From: Agrobacterium cavarae
GTDB taxonomy: Bacteria; Pseudomonadota; Alphaproteobacteria; Rhizobiales; Rhizobiaceae
Assembly (NCBI RefSeq): GCF_004310285.1
Contig: NZ_SISF01000026.1
Span: forward strand, 1 to 64,000
Direction of reading: 5' to 3'
Length of the DNA stretch: 64,000 bases
In this document: positions 18,784 to 27,169 of the stretch, piece by piece
How positions within the stretch are numbered: position 1 is the first letter of the stretch
Layout of the letters: each line of letters begins with the position of its first letter
Position numbers and translations under genes: made by a program
Notes under the pieces: model-generated
Database searches by the model: none
The model's input: the letters and a program-made list of their open reading frames with translations, nothing else
What the model was told of the DNA's origin: nothing

Positions 18784-18799
18784 TCGTCTGAGAGCAGTC

Positions 18800-19858
18800 A
18801 TGAAAATCCTTTTTCTCAGCGGAGACGGTATCGGCCCGGAGATAGCGGCGGCAACGAAGTCGGTGCTTAAAGCCGCCGACCGCCGGTTCGACCTCGGGCT
18901 TGAGTTCTCAGATATGGAAATCGGCCTCGCGGCACTAAAGTCTCGCGGCACGACGCTGCCGCCAGAGGTGCTCTCGGCGATCCCCGACCACGACGGCGTG
19001 GTGCTTGGGCCAGTGTCTCATTACGAATATCCCAGCAAGCAGGAAGGCGGCGTCAATCCATCCGGCGCTTTGCGCGTCGGCCTCGAACTCTTCGCGAATA
19101 TTAGGCCCTGCCGGTCCCGTCCGGAACTGACCATTCTTCGCAAGCCGATGGATCTGGTCATCGTCCGGGAGAACACCGAAGGCTTTTACTCCGACCGCAA
19201 CATGCATGCCGGTGACGGAGAGTTCATGCCCGATCCCGACATGGCGCTTTCAATACGGAAGGTCACGGCTCGCGCTTCTGCCCGCATAGCCAGGGTCGCA
19301 TTCGATATCGCCAGTTTTCGGCGTAACAAGGTTACAGTCGTTCACAAGGCAAACGTAGTCAAGCTGTCCGATGGCCTGTTCCTCCGTGAAGTCCGCAGGG
19401 TCGCAAGAGACTACCCCGACGTTGAACTGGAGGAACTGATCGTCGATGCGGCAGCGGCCATGCTGATCCGCAAGCCAGATCAGTTCGACGTCATCGTCAC
19501 CACCAACATGTTCGGAGACATACTGTCTGACGAAGCGTCCGAGCTCTGCGGCAGCCTCGGATTGGGCGGGGCGATCAACATGGGCGAAGGTGTCTGCGTC
19601 GCGCAAGCACAGCACGGTTCAGCGCCGGACGTCGCTGGAAAGGGCGTCGCGAACCCTACGTCGCTTATCCTGTCCGCAGCAATGCTCCTGGCGTGGCGAG
19701 GTCGCCACGGTGGAAACAGCAAGCTCGAACAAGCAGCTTCTGGGATCGAAGCCGCCGTCGATAAGGCCTTGCTCGATCCCGACCTGCGGACACCAGACGT
19801 AGGTGGCCGAGGCTCTACCACCGAATTCACCAACCTCGTTTGTCAGATGCTGTCGTGA
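18800..19858 (+). CDS. Isocitrate/isopropylmalate dehydrogenase-family oxidoreductase
   Basis: A 352-residue beta-decarboxylating dehydrogenase. It has the family start LFLSGDGIGPEI, the substrate block VIVRENTEGFYSD, the catalytic KANVVKLSDGLF region, metal-binding NMFGDILSDEASELCGSLG, and the C-terminal cofactor loop HGSAPDVAGKGVANP. The ENTEG motif and short length place it with the tartrate/D-malate/homoisocitrate-type branch rather than with LeuB for certain. It would oxidise and decarboxylate a 2-hydroxy dicarboxylic or tricarboxylic acid. It starts 16 bases after the lactonase gene, so the esterase, lactonase and this enzyme form one operon. Confidence 0.88.
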   Translation: MKILFLSGDGIGPEIAAATKSVLKAADRRFDLGLEFSDMEIGLAALKSRGTTLPPEVLSAIPDHDGVVLGPVSHYEYPSKQEGGVNPSGALRVGLELFANIRPCRSRPELTILRKPMDLVIVRENTEGFYSDRNMHAGDGEFMPDPDMALSIRKVTARASARIARVAFDIASFRRNKVTVVHKANVVKLSDGLFLREVRRVARDYPDVELEELIVDAAAAMLIRKPDQFDVIVTTNMFGDILSDEASELCGSLGLGGAINMGEGVCVAQAQHGSAPDVAGKGVANPTSLILSAAMLLAWRGRHGGNSKLEQAASGIEAAVDKALLDPDLRTPDVGGRGSTTEFTNLVCQMLS

Positions 19859-20551
19859 CTCCGGCGTTACCTCCGGTGGCAACAGTTCTTCAGTATGGAA
19901 TGGAACGGGCCAACCCCACAGTAGTCGAGCATTCTCGCTTTCGATCTCACACCGAGGGACGGATATCCGTTATTGGTATCTGGATTTTGCTTCTCGGGCG
20001 CGCTCATTAAGACGGCATAGGCAAATCGCTGGGGGCGGCTGATCTGCCGAGGCGGAACGACTCTGAGGTTTCAGTTATGACCCCGTCGGGGGAACGTGAT
20101 GCGACATGAACATCTTCACGGGCGAAGGCGATTGCTGCGGTGCGCGTGCTTACCCGAGTCGGCGCGTTTGGCGCGAGCCTTTCGGCCAAGGAGTTAAGCC
20201 GGAACCGCAGCAGCTTTATCAATATTTGGATAATGTTCGTACAACCACAGCATGAAGTCTCCCGAGCACCAATGCTCATTTAATTGTCATAATTTAAATT
20301 ATTTAACAATCTTCGGGCGCCGGCAGTGTTCTTCGAGGCAACGCATTTGGCGGGGCGGCTGGTTTGCTTCAGGCCGGTGGGTAAGCTCTCTCGGCCTCGA
20401 TTAGACCTGAATAGTTTTCGAGGCACAGAAGCATCGCATTTCAAGCGGTTTGCTACGAAAATTTATTTCAAGGACGACGAAAAAATATCATTGTAATATA
20501 TCTTTATATAGAACATTTTAGCTGTCGTCTATTCAGTGTTGGAGGAACATT
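19859..20551. other. 693-bp gap upstream of second esterase
   Basis: No gene with recognisable similarity is seen. A 90-codon minus-strand frame at 20007-20279 has no domain I recognise. The last 90 bases (about 20460-20520) are strongly AT-rich with several TATA-like strings and probably carry the promoter of the esterase gene, but no -35/-10 pair with good spacing can be named with confidence. Confidence 0.4.
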
Positions 20552-22135
20552 TTGGACAAATATCTCGCAGTTATATTCGCCGTGGCCTTCGCGGCATCGT
20601 CGTCCAATGCACTCGCTCGGGTTACAGGTGATCCGCTTCAAATTGAAGGAGGTAAGGTCGAGGGCCAATGGGCTCAAAACACAGAGGTAAAGGCCTACCT
20701 GGGAATCCCCTATGCCGCGCCCCCAGTCGGCGAGTTGCGGTGGGCGGAACCAGGCCCAGTTGTTCCCTGGAGCGGAGTGCGGAAGGCCGACAAGCAGCCG
20801 GCGATGTGCATGCAGACGCTCCGAACGCCGGGGACCATTAGTATAGAGGTATACGGCAATCAGAACCTCCCGATGAGCGAAGATTGCCTCCACCTTAATG
20901 TCTGGGCGCCCGCAGATGCATCTTCGTCGTCAAAACTTCCGGTCTTCGTCTGGATACACGGCGGCGCGTTCACTTCTGGCTCAGCGGCGAAACCTGAGTT
21001 CAACGGCGAGCGCTTGGCGAAACGGGGTATAATCGTCGTATCGATAAATTATCGCCTGAACATATTCGGTTATTTTGCCCATCCCGACCTGACTGCGCAG
21101 TCACCGAACCACAGTTCCGGCAACTATGGTGCTCTTGATCAGGTTGCCGCATTGAAGTGGGTCGAGAAGAATATCTCTTCGTTTGGAGGGGATCCCAGCA
21201 AAGTGACAATCGGCGGTCAGTCCGCGGGCAGTACCAGCGTGAACAACCTCATGGCATCTCCCCTGGCACGAGGACTGATCGACGGGGCCCTGGCGCAGAG
21301 CGGAGGTGTGGCTGCCACTCAGACGAAAACTCTCAAGGCTGCCGAGGATGAAGGGCGCAAGTTCACGGACATGCTCGGCGATCAGTCGATCAAAGACCTC
21401 AGGGCAATGCCCGCCGAAGTCGTACTTTCACTATGGTCGGATACGAAAACCCGCTTTGCGGGTCCGGTGGTCGACGGATATTTCCTCAATAAGTCGGTCG
21501 GCGATGTATGGGCGGCGGGCGAACAGGCCCAGGTGCCGTACCTTGTCGGGTGGAGCAGGGATGAGTTCTACGAGAACATCTATAACCGGACCGAGGACGA
21601 GTTTGTCAAACAGGCGGCCAGAGAGGTGGGTCAGGAACGCGTGGCGGAGATGCGGACGCTCTATGGTGTAAAGGACAACGCGACAGCGACAGCAGCGCGC
21701 GTGGGATTCTCGCGCGATGCCAATTTTGGTCTCAACACCTGGAACGCGGCGTCAAACCAGGCAAAGGGAAAGTCGCCAACCTACCTTTATTACTGGACTC
21801 GGCTAAGCCCATTCTGGGAAGGACAGTCGTTCCAGGAAAACTCTCCCGCTTCGCTTCTGGGCGCGTATCACGGCTCGCAGGTGCCTTACGTGTTCGGCAC
21901 GCTCGATGTGCTTGATCGCGAATTCACAGCACGCGATAGGGAGCTGTCGAGCCTCTGGCAGGCTTACATCGCCAACTTCGTGGAAACAGGAAATCCAAAT
22001 GGGACAGGTCTGCCTGAGTGGCCAACCTTCGATAATACTGCCGAGAAGGTTCTGGAAATCGGTGACAAGACCACCGTCGTAGACTTGCCAAACAAACCCC
22101 AAATGAATTTCTTCCGGAAGATGGTGAAGAATTGA
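20552..22135 (+). CDS. Exported type-B carboxylesterase (second copy)
   Basis: A 527-residue exported esterase with signal peptide (LAVIFAVAFAASSSNALA). Family motifs are complete: YLGIPYAAPPVGELRW, SEDCLHLNVWAP, oxyanion-hole WIHGGAF, nucleophile Ser224 in GGQSAGS, and the His region GAYHGSQVPYVFG. The start is TTG at 20552, supported by GGAGGA at 20541-20546. It shares only the family pattern with the first esterase (different active-site context GGQSAG versus GESSGA), so they are not a recent duplication. It has its own upstream gap and a strong terminator, so it is probably a separate transcript. Confidence 0.88.
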   Translation: MDKYLAVIFAVAFAASSSNALARVTGDPLQIEGGKVEGQWAQNTEVKAYLGIPYAAPPVGELRWAEPGPVVPWSGVRKADKQPAMCMQTLRTPGTISIEVYGNQNLPMSEDCLHLNVWAPADASSSSKLPVFVWIHGGAFTSGSAAKPEFNGERLAKRGIIVVSINYRLNIFGYFAHPDLTAQSPNHSSGNYGALDQVAALKWVEKNISSFGGDPSKVTIGGQSAGSTSVNNLMASPLARGLIDGALAQSGGVAATQTKTLKAAEDEGRKFTDMLGDQSIKDLRAMPAEVVLSLWSDTKTRFAGPVVDGYFLNKSVGDVWAAGEQAQVPYLVGWSRDEFYENIYNRTEDEFVKQAAREVGQERVAEMRTLYGVKDNATATAARVGFSRDANFGLNTWNAASNQAKGKSPTYLYYWTRLSPFWEGQSFQENSPASLLGAYHGSQVPYVFGTLDVLDREFTARDRELSSLWQAYIANFVETGNPNGTGLPEWPTFDNTAEKVLEIGDKTTVVDLPNKPQMNFFRKMVKN

Positions 22136-22141
22136 TAGAAG

Positions 22142-22168
22142 GGCCCCGTCAAAATGCTGGGCGGGGCC
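22142..22168 (+). terminator. Intrinsic terminator after second esterase
   Basis: A perfect 7-base-pair stem GGCCCCG/CGGGGCC encloses a 13-base loop, starting 6 bases after the esterase stop codon. It is followed by AGTTTAAAGTTT, a T-rich though not continuous run. This fits a rho-independent terminator for the plus-strand esterase transcript. Confidence 0.75.
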
Positions 22169-22384
22169 AGTTTAAAGTTTGGAACCCCAAGTCGCTCCTG
22201 GTGGTTTTGACCACGTAGCGCCGCAATTGTTGACGATGTCCAGCCAGAAGGAAAATATCACGCAAGGGATAGATCGAGTGATCGTCTAGTTGATGTTATG
22301 TCTTTCCGACATCGCCGATGACAGATGTGTATGTCGCCGGAGGCCAAGCACTTCATCCGATCGTCTCAATCAACCGGCCCTTGT

Positions 22385-22909
22385 TTACTTTTTTCCTTCT
22401 GCTTTATCCTTCCATACTAACCGACGGACCAGTGCAGACCGTCGGCGAGAATAAGCGGGTGCCACCATTGGGTAAGACGACGGTAGCCCCCACTTTGAAC
22501 GATATTCCTGAGGAGCCAGCCCGTACTTGACCCGCAGATGCCTTTTCAAGGACTTGAATTTCAGCCCGTCTTCCAAGCAGATAATCCATTCATCGGTAAC
22601 CGACTCATGGCGTGGAACAGCTGGCGAGCGAGTGGATGCGATGACGTCTGTGGGGCTGACTGAAGCTGCCTTCCTAAGGCTGCTCGACACGATAGTTATC
22701 AGTCCGGGTAGCGCCGCTGCCGGTATGTGGTTCTTCTTCACCCACGCGCTTACAATCTTCGCGGTCGCTTCAACTGAGGGAAGACACGTCGTCAACCCTG
22801 ATGGTTGAAGCGCGGTTTCTATCTGCTTTGTCAGGTTTTTAGTCACGGCTGGCTTCTTCACCACTTGATATTCACCCTTATTTTGCTTTTTAGGATTAAC
22901 TGTAAGCAC
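22385..22909 (-). CDS. MucR/Ros-family transcriptional regulator (paralog 2)
   Basis: A protein of up to 174 residues with the family core WIICLEDGLKFKSLKRHLRVKYGLAPQEYRSKWGLPSSYPMVAPAYS. As in paralog 1, the second zinc Cys is Asp and the last His position is Tyr, so the zinc site is incomplete. The N-terminal ~40 residues (lysine-rich) extend beyond the usual family start. GTG at 22909 is the longest start; in-frame GTG codons about 15 codons later, behind an AAGGG stretch, are an alternative. The paralogs share the DNA-binding core but differ in the N-terminal half. It sits 3 kb from the polysaccharide locus and is a plausible regulator of it. Confidence 0.82.
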   Translation of the reverse strand: MLTVNPKKQNKGEYQVVKKPAVTKNLTKQIETALQPSGLTTCLPSVEATAKIVSAWVKKNHIPAAALPGLITIVSSSLRKAASVSPTDVIASTRSPAVPRHESVTDEWIICLEDGLKFKSLKRHLRVKYGLAPQEYRSKWGLPSSYPMVAPAYSRRRSALVRRLVWKDKAEGKK

Positions 22910-23654
22910 GATTGATCAGGCTGGCCTTTGCAGAAGCTTCTGCGTGAAGCGAGCACGTGTTGTTCCCGCACTTATACGATGCGCCGAGACAGAGACTGCC
23001 GGAGAAGCGGGCTATGACGCCATGAACGGTCGGTGTCAAAAACGGCGACGTTCCCTGTCATCCATGAACGGGATAGCGGAGGCTGGAGGAAGCAAGTTCA
23101 GTTGAACTCGTGGCTCAGCCGGCGGCGGGAGACGTTGGCCTTCCTGATCAAGACGGGATAGACACAGGCATCAATGTTACCACCAAATTTTTGGGGCAAC
23201 GAAGAAGTTGGAGACCAATTCCCTCTGCGTCCAGTTGGGCGAAGCTGCCATTATTCATTCTTCGCGGGTTCCCTCATAGTAGCAATTGTCGCGCTCTGTA
23301 GTGCTGCCCAGATCAGGGCAAGGCAAGGGCGGCTGCCTTCATCAAGGTGCGCGCGAAACGCTTCAGCAGTCGATTACCATTATCGACATAAAGTTACACA
23401 GTGTCACGTCTAACGGTGAGAAGACTGCATTGGCGCGATTTGCCACCGCGAAGCGATCGCCTGGAGCCTCTATTATAGCGTCGAAGGTGTCCTCAACGAC
23501 GATAACTGCGTGAGCACTTCCAGCAATAGTAAGAAAACCGGCATCAACTTCGCAAAATCAAAACGAATGCAAAACGATCGACCCGATATTCAAGGTGCTG
23601 ATGTGAATCAAAGCGGGAGAGTGTCTTCAGATTGAGCGGTCTTGGAGGTTTTCT
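22910..23654. other. 745-bp gap between MucR paralog and EAL operon
   Basis: Only short unsupported frames occur, for example 63 codons at 23110-23301 and 79 at 23174-23413 on the plus strand, with no family I recognise. The stretch may include decayed coding DNA. No RNA gene or terminator stands out. Confidence 0.4.
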
Positions 23655-24143
23655 TCATACCCACTTCCCATCGAAATAGGCCGTTACCAACGCCGTGTAG
23701 CTAGCCCACCATTGCCGTATCGCATCTCCGTGCCTAAAACCCATCGCGCTGACGTCGCGAAGTTCGTCGCGGCTAAATGGTGCGTGCATCCGATCGTCAA
23801 AGGAAAAGCTCAGACCGTCCAGCCCTGCGATCAAACCCGCTTGGTAGCTCGACATAATGGTACGAACATCGTCCGTGCTGAAGCCGAACGACGGATCGCT
23901 AACAATTCGTTGAATTTTCTGATCACAGATATGAGCATGTGCCCAGGCATGCTCCGGCCGGTCATCGAGAGGCCGGAATCTGGCCAGCCGGGCAAGTAGA
24001 GCGCTAGTCCGCCCGCATCCTGCCTGCGCACCGTCCATCGAGAGACTCGCCAAGGTTTTTCCGGCACGTATTTGAACCTTGCCCTTTACCAACATCCAGC
24101 CAAGCGGCTTTCTCTCTTCGCCGTTCAACGGACTTTCTCCCAT
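23655..24143 (-). CDS. Hypothetical protein encoded downstream of the EAL gene
   Basis: A 162-residue protein I do not recognise. It contains HAWAHAHICDQKIQRIVSDPSFGFSTDDVRTIMSSYQAGLIAGLDGL and a C-terminal WWASYTALVTAYFDGKWV. There is no signal peptide or membrane segment; composition is that of a soluble protein. Its ATG lies 19 bases inside the end of the EAL gene, so it should be translated by coupling with it. The overlap argues that it is a real gene and functionally tied to the c-di-GMP phosphodiesterase, perhaps as partner or sensor. Confidence 0.6.
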   Translation of the reverse strand: MGESPLNGEERKPLGWMLVKGKVQIRAGKTLASLSMDGAQAGCGRTSALLARLARFRPLDDRPEHAWAHAHICDQKIQRIVSDPSFGFSTDDVRTIMSSYQAGLIAGLDGLSFSFDDRMHAPFSRDELRDVSAMGFRHGDAIRQWWASYTALVTAYFDGKWV

Positions 24144-25252
24144 CCTATCGTCTGAGATCGATTGACCAAACGGTCGGGAAATGTCGGAGCCTGAAAATAA
24201 TAGCCTTGAAAATATTTCGCACCGGCTGCCTTCGCAGCGTGCAGGTCATCAGCACTTTCTATCCCCTCCACCACAACGATCGGCGCGAACTCGCCGACGA
24301 GGCTTACCAAATTCCGGAGCTTAAGCTGCCCCTCGTTGGAAAGCCGGTTGCGCACATGTGACCCATCAATTTTAACGATGTCAGCGTTGGCTTCGCAGGC
24401 AAAATTGGGGCAACAGTGGCCCACGCCGAAATCATCGATAGCGACACGTGCGCCGACCCCCTGGACGGCCGAAATAAAGGCCATGGCATCGGTTACGCTT
24501 GGCAGTATTGCAGTTTCAGTGATTTCAATCACAAGCCGTTTGGCAATATCGGGTCGTCGGCGCAACTGTGCAAAAGCGGATGTCCACCAAATGTCATCCA
24601 CAGCAGAGAGCGCCGAAACATTGCAGCCCATAACGACGTCGTGCCGATACTCGAGCTGACGGAAGATCTCCCGAACGACGTGCCAGTCAAAGACCCGCAT
24701 CAATCCGAGGCGTTCCAGGGCGGCGATATAGGTTCCGGGAAGAACGACGGCACCGTCTGGATCCAACAGTCGGGCAAGGCACTCGTGGTAAAGCGGTCGG
24801 TCGTAGCGTTCTCCACCCACAACGGCCTGCTCGGCAAAACGCATCTCACCGACATTCAACGCATCATAGGCGAGCGCTGCGGCACACATATCCATCCGGT
24901 ATTGTCCAGGGTCGAGTTCGACAAGCGGAGCGATCTTCTCGGTCTCTCCAAAATGAGCGCTCAAACTCGGTACGATCTGTTGAGTCTTGATCGTAACCGG
25001 GCGTCGCGCGGCTGCGACAAGCGCTGCCTCCACAAGTTCTGCCCGGGGATATGCTATCGCGTCGCTGGCACGAGAAGAAATTTTTACACCCGAAGGGCTC
25101 TCGGATACCTCCCAGTCCTCCGTTTTAAAAATGTTGGAGAGGCGTCTCCAGATTTCGTGCTGTACCCGCGCGGCTACGCCATCAGAATATGCGGCCGCGA
25201 CGTGAGAGAGATTATCGATGACCACATCAAAGGATCGTGGAAGTCGTCTCAT
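24125..25252 (-). CDS. EAL-domain c-di-GMP phosphodiesterase with degenerate GGDEF-like N-terminus
   Basis: A 375-residue protein. Residues about 140-365 form an EAL domain with the full catalytic set visible: Glu157 (ECL variant of EAL), Asn211 (NVS), Glu243 (EITE), Asp273-Asp274 (DDFGVG), Lys294 (KIDGS), Glu329 (VEGIES) and Gln349 (YFQGYYF). It should therefore hydrolyse c-di-GMP. Residues 1-135 (FDVVIDNLSHVAAAYSDGVAARVQHEIWRRL) resemble the start of a GGDEF domain that has lost its catalytic motif; this is a weaker call. No membrane segment is seen. Its start overlaps the upstream 39-codon gene by 4 bases. c-di-GMP commonly controls polysaccharide production, and the large locus begins 560 bases away. 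Confidence 0.85.
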   Translation of the reverse strand: MRRLPRSFDVVIDNLSHVAAAYSDGVAARVQHEIWRRLSNIFKTEDWEVSESPSGVKISSRASDAIAYPRAELVEAALVAAARRPVTIKTQQIVPSLSAHFGETEKIAPLVELDPGQYRMDMCAAALAYDALNVGEMRFAEQAVVGGERYDRPLYHECLARLLDPDGAVVLPGTYIAALERLGLMRVFDWHVVREIFRQLEYRHDVVMGCNVSALSAVDDIWWTSAFAQLRRRPDIAKRLVIEITETAILPSVTDAMAFISAVQGVGARVAIDDFGVGHCCPNFACEANADIVKIDGSHVRNRLSNEGQLKLRNLVSLVGEFAPIVVVEGIESADDLHAAKAAGAKYFQGYYFQAPTFPDRLVNRSQTIGWEKVR

Positions 25253-25368
25253 GCGACCTGCCTCCGAGCGAAAATCTGACCACGGAAAAGAAGATCACGA
25301 ATTTCACCGCTCCTCTGCATGCAGACAGATCGGATCAACGATAGTTCATTCAGCATGGGCTCTCGCAT
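25249..25368 (-). CDS. Small 39-residue protein coupled to the EAL gene
   Basis: A short gene with ATG at 25368 preceded by AGAGGAG 6-7 bases upstream, the strongest ribosome site of this operon. Its TGA overlaps the EAL ATG (ATGA). The peptide is basic and helical (ELSLIRSVCMQRSGEIRDLLFRGQIFARR) with no signal sequence. I do not recognise it. The strong ribosome site and stop/start overlap suggest either a functional micro-protein or a leader peptide that sets translation of the EAL gene by coupling. Confidence 0.55.
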   Translation of the reverse strand: MREPMLNELSLIRSVCMQRSGEIRDLLFRGQIFARRQVA

Positions 25369-25814
25369 GGGAAACTCCTCTTTGGTGTTGCTGGCGGTCT
25401 TAAGGGTAAGACGGTGGCATCCGCGTCGCTTTCGGCCAGTCAGAGGGTCGGAGCCGAAATTGCCCATTACAGGTGTTAAGAGGCGTATGGGCATTCACGC
25501 GCTGAAGACGTCTCGTAGGCTCCGCCCCTGAGATCGTCGCGGCGTACACCGATCATGTTCAGAAGGCGCAGTGGCGCATATCGTACCGGCTCGTGCTTCG
25601 GCCGGAGCAATGGCGGCAAAACTTTCCAGCGCCTTTATGAATAGCGGAAGAAGGCACTTCCCTGGAGGTGATCAAGCTGTTGGCTCACCCTTGAGCATCT
25701 TCGCTCGATCGGCACGCGAACCGGTGGAATGGCCGAGATCACCTGCGTGCCTATCGACCTCCTTAACCTCGCGCTGTCCTTAACGGTTTGGTTAAGAGAC
25801 GGAGCGCCATAACG
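25369..25814. other. 446-bp gap with weak hairpin at the end of the polysaccharide operon
   Basis: No gene is supported. A hairpin CTTAAC-N6-GTTAAG at 25779-25796 lies 19 bases beyond the stop of the last polysaccharide gene on the minus strand. It is AT-rich and lacks a T-run, so it is at best a weak terminator. The promoter of the EAL operon is presumably within 25370-25500. Confidence 0.35.
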
Positions 25815-27110
25815 TTATACAGGCCAACCATCTGAGTACGTTTTCCGAGAATAACCAACCCAAATCAGCTTGAAGGGGATTTGAGCGAGAGTGTAAATGA
25901 GCAGGTATACTAGGCAGAAATAGATATCGAATGGAGACCCGCCCAGGAATAGGCGGAAGGTCATCAGCAGAACTATAAATCCGTAAAAGGTTGCAAACAC
26001 CTTTCGGTATAGTCCGCACAATCCGGTCATCAATATGAAAAGTGCAAGCAGTGCCTGAATGTAACCGCCGAATGCGATAGAGAGGTAACCGACCAAAGAC
26101 AGGAAAATACCCCCTTGGTCCCACCGTAGATACCGGTTGGTGATGTCGAGGCTCAGATCCTGTGGCTTGTCGGGCCAGAGAGCGCGAGGGACAAAAGTCG
26201 TGATGGCCACAAGAATATTCGCAGGACGAGCCGGTTCGTTAGGCTGGACGAATTGTGCCAGGCGATAGCCATCAAGCGTATCGATACCTCCCCCATATAC
26301 GGCGGTAAAAGGGTTTTCGATCGACTCCGCAAACGCGGTATAAAGATCAGCCCCCCTTCCTGAAACAACGTCGCCCCGGAAGTTCGACATGGCCCCGCCT
26401 ACAACCGCAAGCACAAGCCCGTACACGGCGTATCGCATCAGCATCGCCGCAGTGACTTCTCCGCGCGCAATCTTGCCCGCGAAAAACGCCAGGGCCACGG
26501 AGAGAACCGGACTTCTGACCGCCCCCGTGACCAGCAGGATCATCCCGCAAGCACTGACCAGATAATAAATCCTCTGATTGAAGAAGTTATGGAAGGCAAA
26601 CACGCACAACCCCACCGCCAGGCAGGTCTTGAGAATGGTCACCACTCCCTGCCCTCCATCCGCACGGCTGGACAGGTCGGAATGAAACGCCAGTGTTGAA
26701 ATGGAACCGACTACGATCAACGCAAGGGCGGCGTTGCGCATAACAAAATTGAATTCGCCAGACGCTCTGGAAATGGAGCGTTGAGAAATAAGGGGGTTAC
26801 GCTGTGGCACGAGAAACCCCGCCATAACCTCACCCAGCAAAATCACACATAATTCGATCGCCCATTTGCCTGCCAGTCCACCCAGCTCATAGGCCTGGGC
26901 AGGCGGCAAAATATGGGGCCCCAGAAGCTTCGTGCTGCTGAGACCTGCTACTTGCATCAAGGCCGAGCCATACAAGCAAAATATATATAAAATACATGCC
27001 AGCGCAGACAGCAAGCCTTTCCATGGCGTGTTCCGCAAGGCCAGCCAGTAGAAGCGCAACAGGATAAAAAAGCAGATCCCGATGAATAGAATTTGGTTCA
27101 ACGTATCCAA
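25815..27110 (-). CDS. Wzy-like polysaccharide polymerase
   Basis: A 431-residue membrane protein with about 11-12 hydrophobic segments and a large loop containing RGADLYTAFAESIENPF and ITTFVPRALWPDKPQDLS. The PR-x-L-W-P-x-KP block before a final group of helices is common in O-antigen-polymerase-type (Wzy) proteins, which join lipid-linked repeat units in the periplasm. It is the last gene of the polysaccharide operon. A second, WaaL/ligase-like protein is encoded at 39798, so which of the two polymerises and which ligates or polymerises another unit is unresolved. Confidence 0.75.
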   Translation of the reverse strand: MDTLNQILFIGICFFILLRFYWLALRNTPWKGLLSALACILYIFCLYGSALMQVAGLSSTKLLGPHILPPAQAYELGGLAGKWAIELCVILLGEVMAGFLVPQRNPLISQRSISRASGEFNFVMRNAALALIVVGSISTLAFHSDLSSRADGGQGVVTILKTCLAVGLCVFAFHNFFNQRIYYLVSACGMILLVTGAVRSPVLSVALAFFAGKIARGEVTAAMLMRYAVYGLVLAVVGGAMSNFRGDVVSGRGADLYTAFAESIENPFTAVYGGGIDTLDGYRLAQFVQPNEPARPANILVAITTFVPRALWPDKPQDLSLDITNRYLRWDQGGIFLSLVGYLSIAFGGYIQALLALFILMTGLCGLYRKVFATFYGFIVLLMTFRLFLGGSPFDIYFCLVYLLIYTLAQIPFKLIWVGYSRKTYSDGWPV

Positions 27111-27169
27111 ATTTCACCTTTATGAGCAGCTGTGGAAGATGCATTCCACGGCAATCATGTGCCAATCGT

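Noticed and set aside
24416..25279. 287-codon open frame on the plus strand
   Set aside because: Fully antisense to the EAL gene, whose catalytic residues are all preserved; composition is not protein-like.
25779..25796. Hairpin CTTAAC/GTTAAG as terminator of the polysaccharide operon
   Set aside because: AT-rich short stem with no T-run; kept only as a weak note, not as a terminator.
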